This document shows positions 29,196 through 44,197 of a stretch of DNA of 64,000 nucleotides, one piece after another. The stretch covers positions 1 through 64,000 of the forward strand of contig NZ_QXFL01000004.1 of assembly GCF_003584125.1 (NCBI RefSeq), given 5' to 3'. Position numbers and translations under genes: made by a program. The notes beneath the pieces are model-generated. The model made no database searches, was not told the origin of the DNA, and saw only the letters and a list, made by a program, of their open reading frames with translations. Each line of letters begins with the position of its first letter. The first letter of the stretch is position 1. The stretch is from Aurantiacibacter zhengii (GTDB lineage: Bacteria > Pseudomonadota > Alphaproteobacteria > Sphingomonadales > Sphingomonadaceae).

Positions 29196-29678
29196 TCAGC
29201 CAAACGGGCCGTTCAGCTCGACCACGCTCCAGTTGAGGACAGCGGCAGCGGTGACCCAGGCCAGGTACGGCAGCAGCAGCACGCCCGACAGGCGCGACTG
29301 GCGCCAGCACTGCACCACCAGCGCAAGGATCGAGAGCCAGAGCAGCAGCACTTCGGCAAAGGCCCAGTCGGGGCGCTGCATGCGGAAGAACAGCAGGCTC
29401 CACAAAATATTCAGGAACCCGTTGAGGGCGAACATGCCGATCAGCCAGTCGGCCTGCCGTGCATTCGGCGCGCGCCGCCACGCGGTGACGGCCGCCCAGG
29501 CCGCCAGCGCGAAAATCACCGTCCAGGCAATGGGGAAGACCGGCCCCGGCGGTGTCCACGACGGTTTCTCAAGGCCCTGATACCACGGCCCCAGGTCGGT
29601 GATCGTGGCCCCCTGCGTGGCGATGCCCAGCGCTGCCAGCGCCGCGACGATCACCGGCATAACCCAGCTTCTGCTCAT
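29196..29678 (-). CDS. tspO: tryptophan-rich sensory protein TspO
   Basis: Outer-membrane TspO/MBR family protein that binds porphyrins and modulates photosynthesis-gene expression in Rhodobacter. The 160 residues have five membrane helices. Family blocks are WYQGLEKPSWTPPGPVFPIAWTV near residue 30 (shown only in part: KPSWTPPGPVF), NGFLNILWSLLFF and PYLAWVTAAAVLNW. The ATG overlaps the bchP stop (ATGA), tying it to pigment synthesis. Confidence 0.94.
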   Translation of the reverse strand: MSRSWVMPVIVAALAALGIATQGATITDLGPWYQGLEKPSWTPPGPVFPIAWTVIFALAAWAAVTAWRRAPNARQADWLIGMFALNGFLNILWSLLFFRMQRPDWAFAEVLLLWLSILALVVQCWRQSRLSGVLLLPYLAWVTAAAVLNWSVVELNGPFG

Positions 29679-30871
29679 TGTGCTACCGGTCGCAGCCCCA
29701 GCAGGTGGGCGCAATCCTTCAGGAAGATGCGCACGTGTGCCATCGGCTTCGCCCTTACCAGCCGCTTGTTCATATAGGCCTGCCAGGTCAGTTCCTGCAC
29801 ATCGGGGTCGGCGCACATCTCCACGAAACGTTCGCGCCGCTTGTCGCTGGAATACCAGAAGCGCTGCATCATCCCCAGGATCCAGAAAACCCGGCCATGC
29901 AATCGCATGAAGTCGCGGCGCGCGCGGCGCAGCATGGCGGGCTTGCCGGTGACGATGAAGTCGTTGGCGGCGATGGCTGCGATCCGACCGCAGGTCATGG
30001 CATAGTAGATACCCTCTCCGGATGCGGGAGCCACCACGCCAGCGGCATCGCCTGCAACGATAACGTCGCGGCCATTGTCCCACCGCTTCAGCGGCTGTAG
30101 CGGAATGGGCGCGCCCTCTGTGCGCACCGTCTCGCAGCCTGCCAGCCCCAGGTCGCCGCGCATCGTCTTCACCGCGCCGCGCAGGGAAAAACCCTTGTTG
30201 GCGCTGCCCACCCCGACACTGGCGGTCTCGCCATGGGGGAATATCCAGGCATAGAAATCGGGCGAAAGCTTGCCCTGGTAGAACACGTCGCATCGATCGC
30301 CGTCAAAGCCTTCCTTCGTACTGGCCGGAGAGCGAATGATCTCGTGATAGGCGAAGACACACTTCATGTTCTCGGCCCCGGCAATGTTCTGCCGTGCGAC
30401 AGCGGAACGGGCGCCGTCTGCGCCGATCACCACCTTGGTGCGTACCTTGCGCAGTTCTCCGCCGCGCCCTTCGCGGTAGCAGACCAGCGGACCTGCGCCA
30501 TCGTCGCGCTCCACCCGCTCGAAAATGCCGGTGCGCCGCTCAGCCCCGGCGGTCTGCGCTCGCTCGCGCAGCCATTCGTCGAACACGTCCCGGTCGACCA
30601 TGCCGACGTAACCGATCACGCCCACGGGCATATCCACCTTGCGATCCGATGGCGCGATCATCCGGGCTGAACGCGCGCGCGCCACCAGCAGGCTTTCCGG
30701 CACGTCGAAATCGGCCAGCAATCGGGGGGGAACGGCACCGCCGCACGGCTTGATCCGCCCCGCCTTGTCCAGCAGCAGGATTTTGTGACCGGCCTTGGCG
30801 AGGTCGCAGGCCGCCGTCGCGCCGGACGGTCCGCCGCCCACCACCACCGCGTCGAAGAATTCTTCTGTCAT
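29675..30871 (-). CDS. bchP: geranylgeranyl reductase BchP
   Basis: FAD-dependent reductase that converts the geranylgeranyl tail of bacteriochlorophyll to phytyl with NADPH. The 398 residues start with MTEEFFDAVVVGGGPSGATAA, the GxGxxG FAD motif, and contain the CGGAVPPRLL block of BchP/ChlP. The ATG overlaps the stop of the preceding transporter gene (ATGA). It works directly after BchG, encoded two genes upstream. Confidence 0.95.
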   Translation of the reverse strand: MTEEFFDAVVVGGGPSGATAACDLAKAGHKILLLDKAGRIKPCGGAVPPRLLADFDVPESLLVARARSARMIAPSDRKVDMPVGVIGYVGMVDRDVFDEWLRERAQTAGAERRTGIFERVERDDGAGPLVCYREGRGGELRKVRTKVVIGADGARSAVARQNIAGAENMKCVFAYHEIIRSPASTKEGFDGDRCDVFYQGKLSPDFYAWIFPHGETASVGVGSANKGFSLRGAVKTMRGDLGLAGCETVRTEGAPIPLQPLKRWDNGRDVIVAGDAAGVVAPASGEGIYYAMTCGRIAAIAANDFIVTGKPAMLRRARRDFMRLHGRVFWILGMMQRFWYSSDKRRERFVEMCADPDVQELTWQAYMNKRLVRAKPMAHVRIFLKDCAHLLGLRPVAQ

Positions 30872-32193
30872 GATCCCGCTACCTCCACTGTAATGTGCTT
30901 GCGCCGCGATGCAGCCCGCAGGCCCAGCCACGCCGCCACGATGAACAGGCCCCCCTCGATTGCGAAAATCAGCTGGAATGCCTCCGCATCGTGGCCCTGC
31001 GCGCGACGAGCGAAATCCACGCCCAGCGCGCCCAGCAGGCCGCCCGCGCCAAAGGCGATGGCCTGCGCCGCGCCCCACACGCCCATGCGAACACCCTCGC
31101 GCGTGCGTTCACCGGCACCCGCCAGGCCCATCATCGAACCGATGGCCGACACCGCGAACACGCCATTGGCCAGCCCGAGCACGAAGACATTTGCCTCCAG
31201 CGGCCAGCCCGGCCCGACCTGCGCCCCGATAGCCAATCCTGCGAGCGCGAGCGCCGAGGCAAGGCAGCCGATGGCGGTCCAGCTGCGCAATTCACCGGGC
31301 AACCGGCCCGCGAAGGCACTGCCGCCCACGCCCGCGGCGATCATGCCGATCAGCACGCCGCCGTGCTGCATTCCGGAAAGCTGGGTGGACTCGCCCGGCG
31401 TCATGCCGAACACCAGGCCTGCAAACGGCTCCAGGATAAGATCCTGCATCGAGTAGGCGAGCATGGAGACAAAGATGAACAGCGTGAACCGCCGAGCGGT
31501 CTGTTCGCGCAGGATTTCGTCCAGTGCCTCGCGGAAATCGGGAACCGGCGTATCGCGGCCGGACGCCTCCACCGGCAAGGCGCTGGCTTCCAGCCGCCAT
31601 ACTGCCAGGCCAGTGACCACCAGCGCGCATGCCACGACTCCGCTCGACACCAGGGCCAGGCGGGTTTCGGAGAAGGGATCGAGCATGGAACCTGCTACTC
31701 CGGCAGAGAGGACAATCCCTGCCACCATCATGATCCACGTCGTTGCCGCAGCCGCCGCGCGCCGGTGCGGGACTACGCCCGAAGCAAGCAGGGCCAGCAA
31801 GGACGTGCCCGCAGCGCCCACGCCGCCGCCGATCATTGTGAAGGCCAGCACGGCCAGCAAGATCGCGGCAACGCCCGCTGTCGGCATGAGGATGGTGGCA
31901 TTGACAGCCACCAGCGCGCCCAGCCCCAGCAGCGCCATGCCGAACAGGATCCATGGTGTCCGCTTGCGGCCTTTGTCGGACCCCTGTCCCCACATCGGGC
32001 GCGTCAGTTGCACCGCATAGTGCCACGCAACCAATCCCGCGGGGACTGCTGCGGCCAGTCCGTACTCCACCACCATCAGGCGGTTGAGCAGGGAGGTGGC
32101 CAACATCACAATAGCACCGATCGAGGCCTGTACGGCACCTAGCCTGGCAATCGCCAGCCAGCCAAATCCGGTTGCGGCCTGCCCGTTATTCAT
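30868..32193 (-). CDS. PucC/LhaA-family membrane transporter (Bch2-type)
   Basis: Major-facilitator-like protein of the BCD/PucC family with 441 residues and about twelve membrane helices. Family blocks are LNRLMVVEYGLAAAVPAG, PMWGQGSDKGRKRTPWI and SMQDLILEPFAGLVF. Members help assemble light-harvesting complexes or move bacteriochlorophyll; the Rhodobacter equivalent between bchG and bchP is orf428/bch2. The ATG of MNNGQAATGF overlaps the bchG stop. Confidence 0.9.
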   Translation of the reverse strand: MNNGQAATGFGWLAIARLGAVQASIGAIVMLATSLLNRLMVVEYGLAAAVPAGLVAWHYAVQLTRPMWGQGSDKGRKRTPWILFGMALLGLGALVAVNATILMPTAGVAAILLAVLAFTMIGGGVGAAGTSLLALLASGVVPHRRAAAAATTWIMMVAGIVLSAGVAGSMLDPFSETRLALVSSGVVACALVVTGLAVWRLEASALPVEASGRDTPVPDFREALDEILREQTARRFTLFIFVSMLAYSMQDLILEPFAGLVFGMTPGESTQLSGMQHGGVLIGMIAAGVGGSAFAGRLPGELRSWTAIGCLASALALAGLAIGAQVGPGWPLEANVFVLGLANGVFAVSAIGSMMGLAGAGERTREGVRMGVWGAAQAIAFGAGGLLGALGVDFARRAQGHDAEAFQLIFAIEGGLFIVAAWLGLRAASRRKHITVEVAGS

Positions 32194-33095
32194 CCCAGGT
32201 ATCCCCCCAGTCCGAGTGCCGCTGCCAGCATTCCCAGCACGTAAAGTGTGACGCCCAGCGCCGCGTACCAGGGCGCATTGCGGACAGGATCGGACAACAG
32301 GCGCGGCATCAGCGCGCATTGCGCCAGCAACACCGCCGTCACCGCGGCGCAGGAATAGGTCATCCCCCAGCGCCATAGCAGCGCGATAACGACCAGTTGC
32401 GCGGCGGCCATCACCAGGCAGGCCAGCCGGGCGGCGTAACCGATACCCAGCGTGACCGGCAGCGAGCGCAAACCGGTCGCACGGTCGCCCGTTACGGCCT
32501 TGAAATCATTGAGAGTCATGATCCCGAACGCACCGATGCTGTAGAGCAGCAGCACGGCCAATATCTGGCCCGATGGCAAGGTGCCGGCCATGACGCTGGC
32601 CCCGGTGAACCAGGTGAGCCCTTCGTAAGTCAGCGCAACTACGGCAGGGCCGAGCCAGCCGCTGGTCTTGAACCGGAATGGCGGCGCGCTGTACGCCCAG
32701 GCGCAGGCCACGCCCAGGATCGTGGCGGCAAACACCCACGGCCCTATCAGCCAGGCGACAGCCAGCGACAGCAAGCTGCCGACCACGGCGATCCTGAGGC
32801 CCCAGTTCCCGGCAATGCGGCCCGAAGGTATCGGCCGATCGGGCTGGTTGATGGCATCGACATGCCGGTCGAACCAGTCGTTGATGGCCTGGCTGTTGCC
32901 GCACACCAGCGGCCCGGTCAGCACTATTCCTGCAATGAGGAAAGCCCAGCGACCATCGATCGAAACCCCGGACGAGACAACGCCGCACATGAACGCCCAC
33001 ATGGGTGGGAACCAAGTGATGGGTTTAAGGAGTTCGATGACATCCCTTGCCGCCAGAAGCGGCGCCGAAGGGATGGTAGAAACCGAACGAGCCAT
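32190..33095 (-). CDS. bchG: bacteriochlorophyll synthase BchG
   Basis: UbiA-family prenyltransferase that esterifies bacteriochlorophyllide a with geranylgeranyl diphosphate. The 301 residues have about eight helices. The first prenyl-diphosphate motif is NDWFDRHVD in the block CGNSQAINDWFDRHVDAINQ. The ATG has no clear ribosome-binding site. It is the first gene behind the promoter between ppsR and bchG. Confidence 0.95.
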   Translation of the reverse strand: MARSVSTIPSAPLLAARDVIELLKPITWFPPMWAFMCGVVSSGVSIDGRWAFLIAGIVLTGPLVCGNSQAINDWFDRHVDAINQPDRPIPSGRIAGNWGLRIAVVGSLLSLAVAWLIGPWVFAATILGVACAWAYSAPPFRFKTSGWLGPAVVALTYEGLTWFTGASVMAGTLPSGQILAVLLLYSIGAFGIMTLNDFKAVTGDRATGLRSLPVTLGIGYAARLACLVMAAAQLVVIALLWRWGMTYSCAAVTAVLLAQCALMPRLLSDPVRNAPWYAALGVTLYVLGMLAAALGLGGYLG

Positions 33096-33101
33096 GGCAC
33101 G

Positions 33102-33142
33102 AGGCTAAGCTCGCCAGACGGCAACGTCAATTTCTTTTGACA
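33102..33142 (-). promoter_or_regulatory. bchG promoter with PpsR-type box over the -35 element
   Basis: On the minus strand TGTCAAAAGAAATTGACG is TGT-N12-ACG, one mismatch from the PpsR box. Its last six bases, TTGACG, act as -35, with a 17-base spacer to TAGCCT (33107-33102). The predicted transcript would start at or next to the bchG ATG at 33095, so it may be leaderless. ACAC-N5-GTGT overlaps the other edge of the box. Confidence 0.6.
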
Positions 33143-33160
33143 CCTTAAGTGTAAGGCAGA

Positions 33161-34579
33161 TCAGTCTGGTTTTGCGACGGAATTGGCAAAACCGTATCGA
33201 TTGAGCTTCGAATAGAGACTTTGCCGACTGAGGCCGAGGATTTCCGCCGCCGAGGCGCGGTTGTCGGAAGTGTAGGTCAGGGCCGCTTCGATGCACAGTC
33301 GCTCGATCAGATCCGTGCTCTCCCGAACGATGTCTTTCAGCGACATCCGCCCGACAAGTTCTGTCAACTGTTCGACAGAGCGCGGCAGGTCATGGGCGGT
33401 CGGCGGCAGGTCGCGCAAACGCCGTCCGACCGGACGCAGGACGAACCCGACGTGCGGATTTCCGCCCTCCGTCTGCACGGCAGACAGTTCAACGGGTTCA
33501 CCTCCGCCGTCTTCCTGTTCACCAACCACGGTCATCACGTTGCTGGCAAACCCGCTCTTGCCAAGCTGACCACGGATAAGTTCGAGATCGATGCCGGGCC
33601 GGCCGACAAAGTCGCCAATCGACTTGCCCCGCACCTGGTCGATGCTGGCAGCCCCGATCAGCTCTGCAAAGGCGACATTGCCTGCCACGATACGCATGTC
33701 GTCATCGGTGAGGACGAAGGCATCGGGCATGGCCGCTACCACGTCGCTGATCGGTCCATCGACGGCGACGGGATCGCTTTGGGTAGGTGCCAGGTGCAAC
33801 AGCAACCAGCGCGCGCCCTGCTGGCGAAAGCCGCTGGCGGTCACGGAGATTTCCGTTTCGCCCTCGCGCAACCGCGCCACGCGCGGCGACACCGTGTCGG
33901 ACGCCATGGCCGAGCCCATCAGTTCGATCAGCGACTCCCGCTCTCCCGCGGCGAACAGCGGCAGCAGCTTGCTGCCGACAAGGCTGCCCTTTTTTTCGCC
34001 CAAAAGCCGGTGCGCGGCAGGATTTGCTTCCCGGATGCGGTAATTCTCGTGCTCCACCACCAGCACCGCTTCCGGGCTCTTTTCCAGCAGCAGGCGATAG
34101 CGCGCCTGATTTTGCCGCAGGCGCATGTAATCACGCTCCAGCGCCTGCTGCGCCTGCAGCAGCCGCTGTTGCAGGGCCGCCTCTTCGCGCATGCTGCGAC
34201 CGATCGCGATCAGCCTGCCATTGTCGCCAGTGTTGATGACGACGTAGGCGACCGGAAGATCGCCTTCATCGCCGATGTGGTTGACATGCCGCCAGTGCTG
34301 GACCTGGCCCTTGCGGGCGCTGGCCAGCATTTCCATCAGCTTGGTCTGGCTCTCCACGGTGACCGTGTCGAACCATTCCTGGCCAATCCATTGTTCGAAC
34401 ACGGGAAATTCATTTCCGTTGGCAGAGGCATCGAGGATCCGCCCCTTGTCGTCCAGCACCAGGGTGATGTCGCCGCCCGCCATCGCCAGCTGCATCACAG
34501 CTTCGGGGGCAAGCCCTTCGAACGCAGAGACGTCACCGAAAGTCGGTCGCTTTTCGATGCTGTACTTTCGCGAAAGCAT
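33161..34579 (-). CDS. ppsR: PpsR/CrtJ-type photosynthesis repressor
   Basis: Redox- and AerR-responsive repressor of bch, crt and puc genes. The 472 residues contain an N-terminal region, PAS domains at about 30-140, 160-280 and 285-400, a glutamine-rich helix at about 140-165, and a Fis-type helix-turn-helix (NRASAAEILGLSRQSLYSKL). The only cysteine is C429, at the start of that motif, equivalent to the DNA-binding-domain cysteine of Rhodobacter PpsR. The second redox cysteine is absent. It follows aerR and precedes bchG. Confidence 0.93.
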   Translation of the reverse strand: MLSRKYSIEKRPTFGDVSAFEGLAPEAVMQLAMAGGDITLVLDDKGRILDASANGNEFPVFEQWIGQEWFDTVTVESQTKLMEMLASARKGQVQHWRHVNHIGDEGDLPVAYVVINTGDNGRLIAIGRSMREEAALQQRLLQAQQALERDYMRLRQNQARYRLLLEKSPEAVLVVEHENYRIREANPAAHRLLGEKKGSLVGSKLLPLFAAGERESLIELMGSAMASDTVSPRVARLREGETEISVTASGFRQQGARWLLLHLAPTQSDPVAVDGPISDVVAAMPDAFVLTDDDMRIVAGNVAFAELIGAASIDQVRGKSIGDFVGRPGIDLELIRGQLGKSGFASNVMTVVGEQEDGGGEPVELSAVQTEGGNPHVGFVLRPVGRRLRDLPPTAHDLPRSVEQLTELVGRMSLKDIVRESTDLIERLCIEAALTYTSDNRASAAEILGLSRQSLYSKLNRYGFANSVAKPD

Positions 34580-34590
34580 TGTTCGCCAGC

Positions 34591-35487
34591 CTAGTTGCTT
34601 GCTGTTGCCAAGGGCCTCACTCTCGCCACCAGTTGCTCCGCCAGGCGAAGCGCCGAACTGGCGTCGACGGCAGTACCGTCGGCCCCGGCTCTATCGACCA
34701 TGGAAGGATCGGAATTAACGAGCCTTCCACCGATCATGACGATCAAATCCGGATTCTTTGAGACGCTTCGCAGACAGTTGATGAATTCAGAAAGCGCGTC
34801 GCTAGGACAATCGCCGCTAAGCGTCAATCCAACGATATCGAAGGAACGATCCTTGACCAGGGCGAGCAATTCGAGCCGCCTGGGCTCAAGCAGAACCTCG
34901 CTGGTCCAGCCAGCACGGGCAAAGACCTCTTCCACCATGAGCGTGCCGAAAGAGTGCTGTTCGCCGGGCATGGGAGACAGCATGATCGAACGCGGGGCGA
35001 TCGCGCCTTCCATTATTGCCGGCGAGTTCTCAGCCACGGTGCGCAGGATTTCCTGCAGGCGCCAAAGGCCCATCGTCACGTCCACGAAGTCGCAGGTATC
35101 TTCCTGCCACATCACGCCCAACCGGCGTGCCGCTGGTGCCAGCAAATCGAGAAAGATGGTCTCGGCGCTGACGCCGCGATCGAGGTAGGCCTCGACACGG
35201 TCGAACAGGTCGCCCGCCTCCAGGGTCAGGGCAAGGGTGGCGAATTCCAGCGCTTCGTCAGGATGGATTGTGCCATTCTCTATAGCCGGTCGCTCTCCGG
35301 GCGCAGTGGGGCGAATTAGCAGAAGATGCGGAATGATCGTGCCGGCAATCAGCTTGTCGACGTCGAGACAAGTGTCGGGATCGTCGTTGTCGCTATTGGT
35401 ATCCGATCGGATCTGGTCATCGTGACCAAGCGTTCCTGCAACTGCCTTCCGGCTTGGTGCTGCCCCTGTCCTGTACGCTGAAGCCAT
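34591..35487 (-). CDS. aerR: cobalamin-binding antirepressor AerR/PpaA
   Basis: B12-dependent light and oxygen antirepressor of PpsR. The 298 residues have a helical domain with WQEDTCDFVDVTMG near residue 127, then a Rossmann-like B12 domain with PGEQHSFG, where H178 is the likely cobalt ligand. Later blocks are DIVGLTLSGD and IVMIGGRLV. The gene precedes ppsR by 11 bases and faces bchF. The N-terminal 60 residues look variable, so a shorter form may be made. Confidence 0.9.
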   Translation of the reverse strand: MASAYRTGAAPSRKAVAGTLGHDDQIRSDTNSDNDDPDTCLDVDKLIAGTIIPHLLLIRPTAPGERPAIENGTIHPDEALEFATLALTLEAGDLFDRVEAYLDRGVSAETIFLDLLAPAARRLGVMWQEDTCDFVDVTMGLWRLQEILRTVAENSPAIMEGAIAPRSIMLSPMPGEQHSFGTLMVEEVFARAGWTSEVLLEPRRLELLALVKDRSFDIVGLTLSGDCPSDALSEFINCLRSVSKNPDLIVMIGGRLVNSDPSMVDRAGADGTAVDASSALRLAEQLVARVRPLATASN

Positions 35488-35608
35488 GGACCTCTCCCGG
35501 TCTCGTGCGGCGCGAATTGCGTCATTCCGACCGTTCGACCTCTGACGTGACGAATCGTGCCGGAGATTGGACCCTACGCCTCATCTTGTCGGCGTGCAAA
35601 CGCCCTTA

Positions 35609-35642
35609 TGTCAACTTATATTGTCGTCAAGATAGATTGACA
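35609..35642. promoter_or_regulatory. tandem PpsR-type operator between aerR and bchF
   Basis: The element starts with TGTCAA and ends with TTGACA, so each strand reads a TTGACA -35-like hexamer outward. Inside are two imperfect boxes: TGT-N12-TCG (35609-35626) and CGT-N12-ACA (35625-35642). The right end would serve bchF and the left end aerR-ppsR. No -10 element is convincing on either side. Confidence 0.6.
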
Positions 35643-35697
35643 CTTTGGGGAATAGAGTCGTAGGTTGCTTGTCTAACCAGCGGAGGTTACGCCTGGT

Positions 35698-37508
<1,811 letters not shown>

Positions 37509-37512
37509 GGCG

Positions 37513-39034
37513 ATGCAGCTGGCCGTCTGGACCTACGAAGGACCTCCCCACGTCGGGGCCATGCGCGTCGCCACCGCGATGGAGGGGATGCACTACGTCC
37601 TCCACGCCCCCCAGGGTGATACCTATGCGGACCTGCTGTTCACCATGATCGAACGGCGCGGCAAGCGCCCGCCCGTTACCTATACCACTTTCCAGGCGCG
37701 TGACCTGGGCAAGGATACCGCCCAGCTTTTCCAGGACGCTGCGCGCGATGCGATCGAGCGGTTCAAGCCGCAGGCAGTGATGGTGGGCGCAAGCTGCACG
37801 GCGGAGCTGATCCAGGACGACCCGGCTGGCCTGTGCGATGCGATGAACCTGCCCTGCCCCGTCATCCCGCTGGAGCTGCCCAGCTACCAGCGCAAGGAGA
37901 ACTGGGGCGCTGCGGAGACTTTTTACCAGGTCGTGCGGCACCTGGCGGACCAGTCGATCCGCCCTCGCGGCGAAGGGCGCAAGCTGGCCAACATCCTTGG
38001 CCCCACCGCCCTCGGCTTTCGCCACCGCGACGACGTGATCGAGGTGCGCCGGATACTGGATGCGCTGGGGATCGACGTGAATTGCGTCGCCCCGCTGGGT
38101 GCCTCGCCTGCCGACATTGCCCGCCTGGGCGCGGCCGATTTCAACGTGGTTCTCTATCCTGAAACTGGGATGGAAGCGGCACGCTGGCTGGAAAAGACCT
38201 TCGGCCAGCCCACTATTCGCACCGTGCCCATCGGCGTGGGCGCGACGCGCGCGTTCGTGCGCGAAGTGGCAGCGCTGGCGGGCGTCGATCCCGCCCCGGC
38301 GCTGGATGGCGACGGCTCGCGCCTGCCGTGGTGGAGCCGTTCGGTCGATTCGACCTATCTTACCGGCAAGCGGGTCTTCATCTTCGGTGACGCGACACAT
38401 GCCATCGCCGCCGCCCGGATCGCGCAGGACGAGCTTGGCTTCGTCGTCTGCGGCCTTGGCTGCTATAACCGCGAATTCGCGCGCGAACTGCGCGAGGCTG
38501 CCGCCCTTTACGGCGTCGAACCGCTGATAACCGACGATCACCTGGCGGTGGAGGACGCCATCGCGGCAGCCTCTCCCGAACTGGTGCTCGGCACGCAGAT
38601 GGAACGGCATATCGCCAAGCGGCTGCGCCTGCCGTGCGCGGTGATTTCCTCGCCCGTCCACGTCCAGGATTTCCCCGCCCGCCACAGCCCGCAGATGGGC
38701 TTCGAAGGCGCGAACGTGATCTTCGACAGCTGGGTGCATCCGCTGGTCATGGGGCTGGAGGAACACCTGCTGACGATGTTCCGCGAGGATTTCGAATTCT
38801 CCGACGATGCGGGCGCATCCCACCTTCACGCCGGGGCGCCGAAAGCCGCCGCGCCGCAACAGGCGTTGGCAGGCGACACCATCGACACGCTCTGGACCGA
38901 AGAGGCCGAACGGGAACTGAAGAAGATCCCCTTCTTCGTGCGCGGCAAGGCCCGCCGTAATACCGAAACCTTCGCCGCCGACCAGGGCCGCGCGGCCATC
39001 GACATTGCCACCCTGTACGATGCGAAAGCGCATT

Positions 39035-39045
<11 letters not shown>
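37513..39045 (+). CDS. bchB: light-independent protochlorophyllide reductase subunit BchB
   Basis: NifK-like partner of BchN. The 510 residues start with [20 protein letters not shown], and the aspartate in GDTYADLLF supplies the unusual fourth ligand of the shared 4Fe-4S cluster. The GASCTAEL cysteine and the C-terminal [18 protein letters not shown] domain are present. The end overlaps bchH by 11 bases. Confidence 0.96.
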
Positions 39046-43480
<4,435 letters not shown>

Positions 43481-43481
<1 letters not shown>

Positions 43482-44197
43482 TGGCCACGCAATACTCCCA
43501 TTCCACCGCTCCCGGTCGTTACGACATGCAGCGCGACAAGCTGGCCGCCTATTTCGACGGCACGGCGCGCAAGGCATGGATCGACCTCACCTCCGATGCC
43601 AAGGTCAGCGGCATTCGCGCCACCGTGCGTGCAGGTCGCGAGGAAATGCGCGCCACGCTGCTGGACTGGCTGCCTGCCGACCTGCGCCGCCAGCGCCTGC
43701 TCGACGCGGGATGCGGCACAGGGGCGCTCAGCATGGATGCGGCGTGCCGGGGTGCGGAAATCACCGCCATCGACGTGGCAGGCGGCCTGGTGGATATTGC
43801 GCGCAAGCGTTCGGACGGCTTTCACGGTCATGGCCGCATAGACTGGCGCGTGGGCGACATGCTCGACCCCGCGCTGGGCACGTTCGATCACATCGTGGCG
43901 ATGGATTCTCTGATCCATTATACCCCTGCCGACATGGTCGAAGCCGTGGCGGGGCTGGCCGCCAACTGCCGCTCCTCGCTCCTGTTCACCTTCGCCCCCT
44001 ACACGCCCCTGCTGGGCGCGATGCACCGCGTGGGCAAGCTGTTCCCGCGTTCGGACCGTTCGCCTGCCATCGTGCCGGTGTCGGAGGCCGACCTGCGACA
44101 GATGCTGGCATCTCTTTCGGATTGGCGCATCGGGCGCAGCCATCGTGTGTCGAGCGGGTTCTACACCTCGCAGGCGCTGGAACTGGTGCGGCGCTGA
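43481..44197 (+). CDS. bchM: Mg-protoporphyrin IX methyltransferase BchM
   Basis: SAM-dependent enzyme that methylates the C13 propionate of Mg-protoporphyrin IX. The 238 residues have the SAM-binding LLDAGCGTGALSMDAA block at about residue 68, then AIDVAGGLV and the VAMDSLIHY post-motif region. It acts between BchH and AcsF in the pathway. Its TGA shares one base with the lhaA ATG. Confidence 0.95.

Noticed and set aside
33140-33152. ACAC-N5-GTGT as a separate operator
   Set aside because: It overlaps the PpsR-type box of bchG and fits no known consensus alone; treated as part of that promoter.
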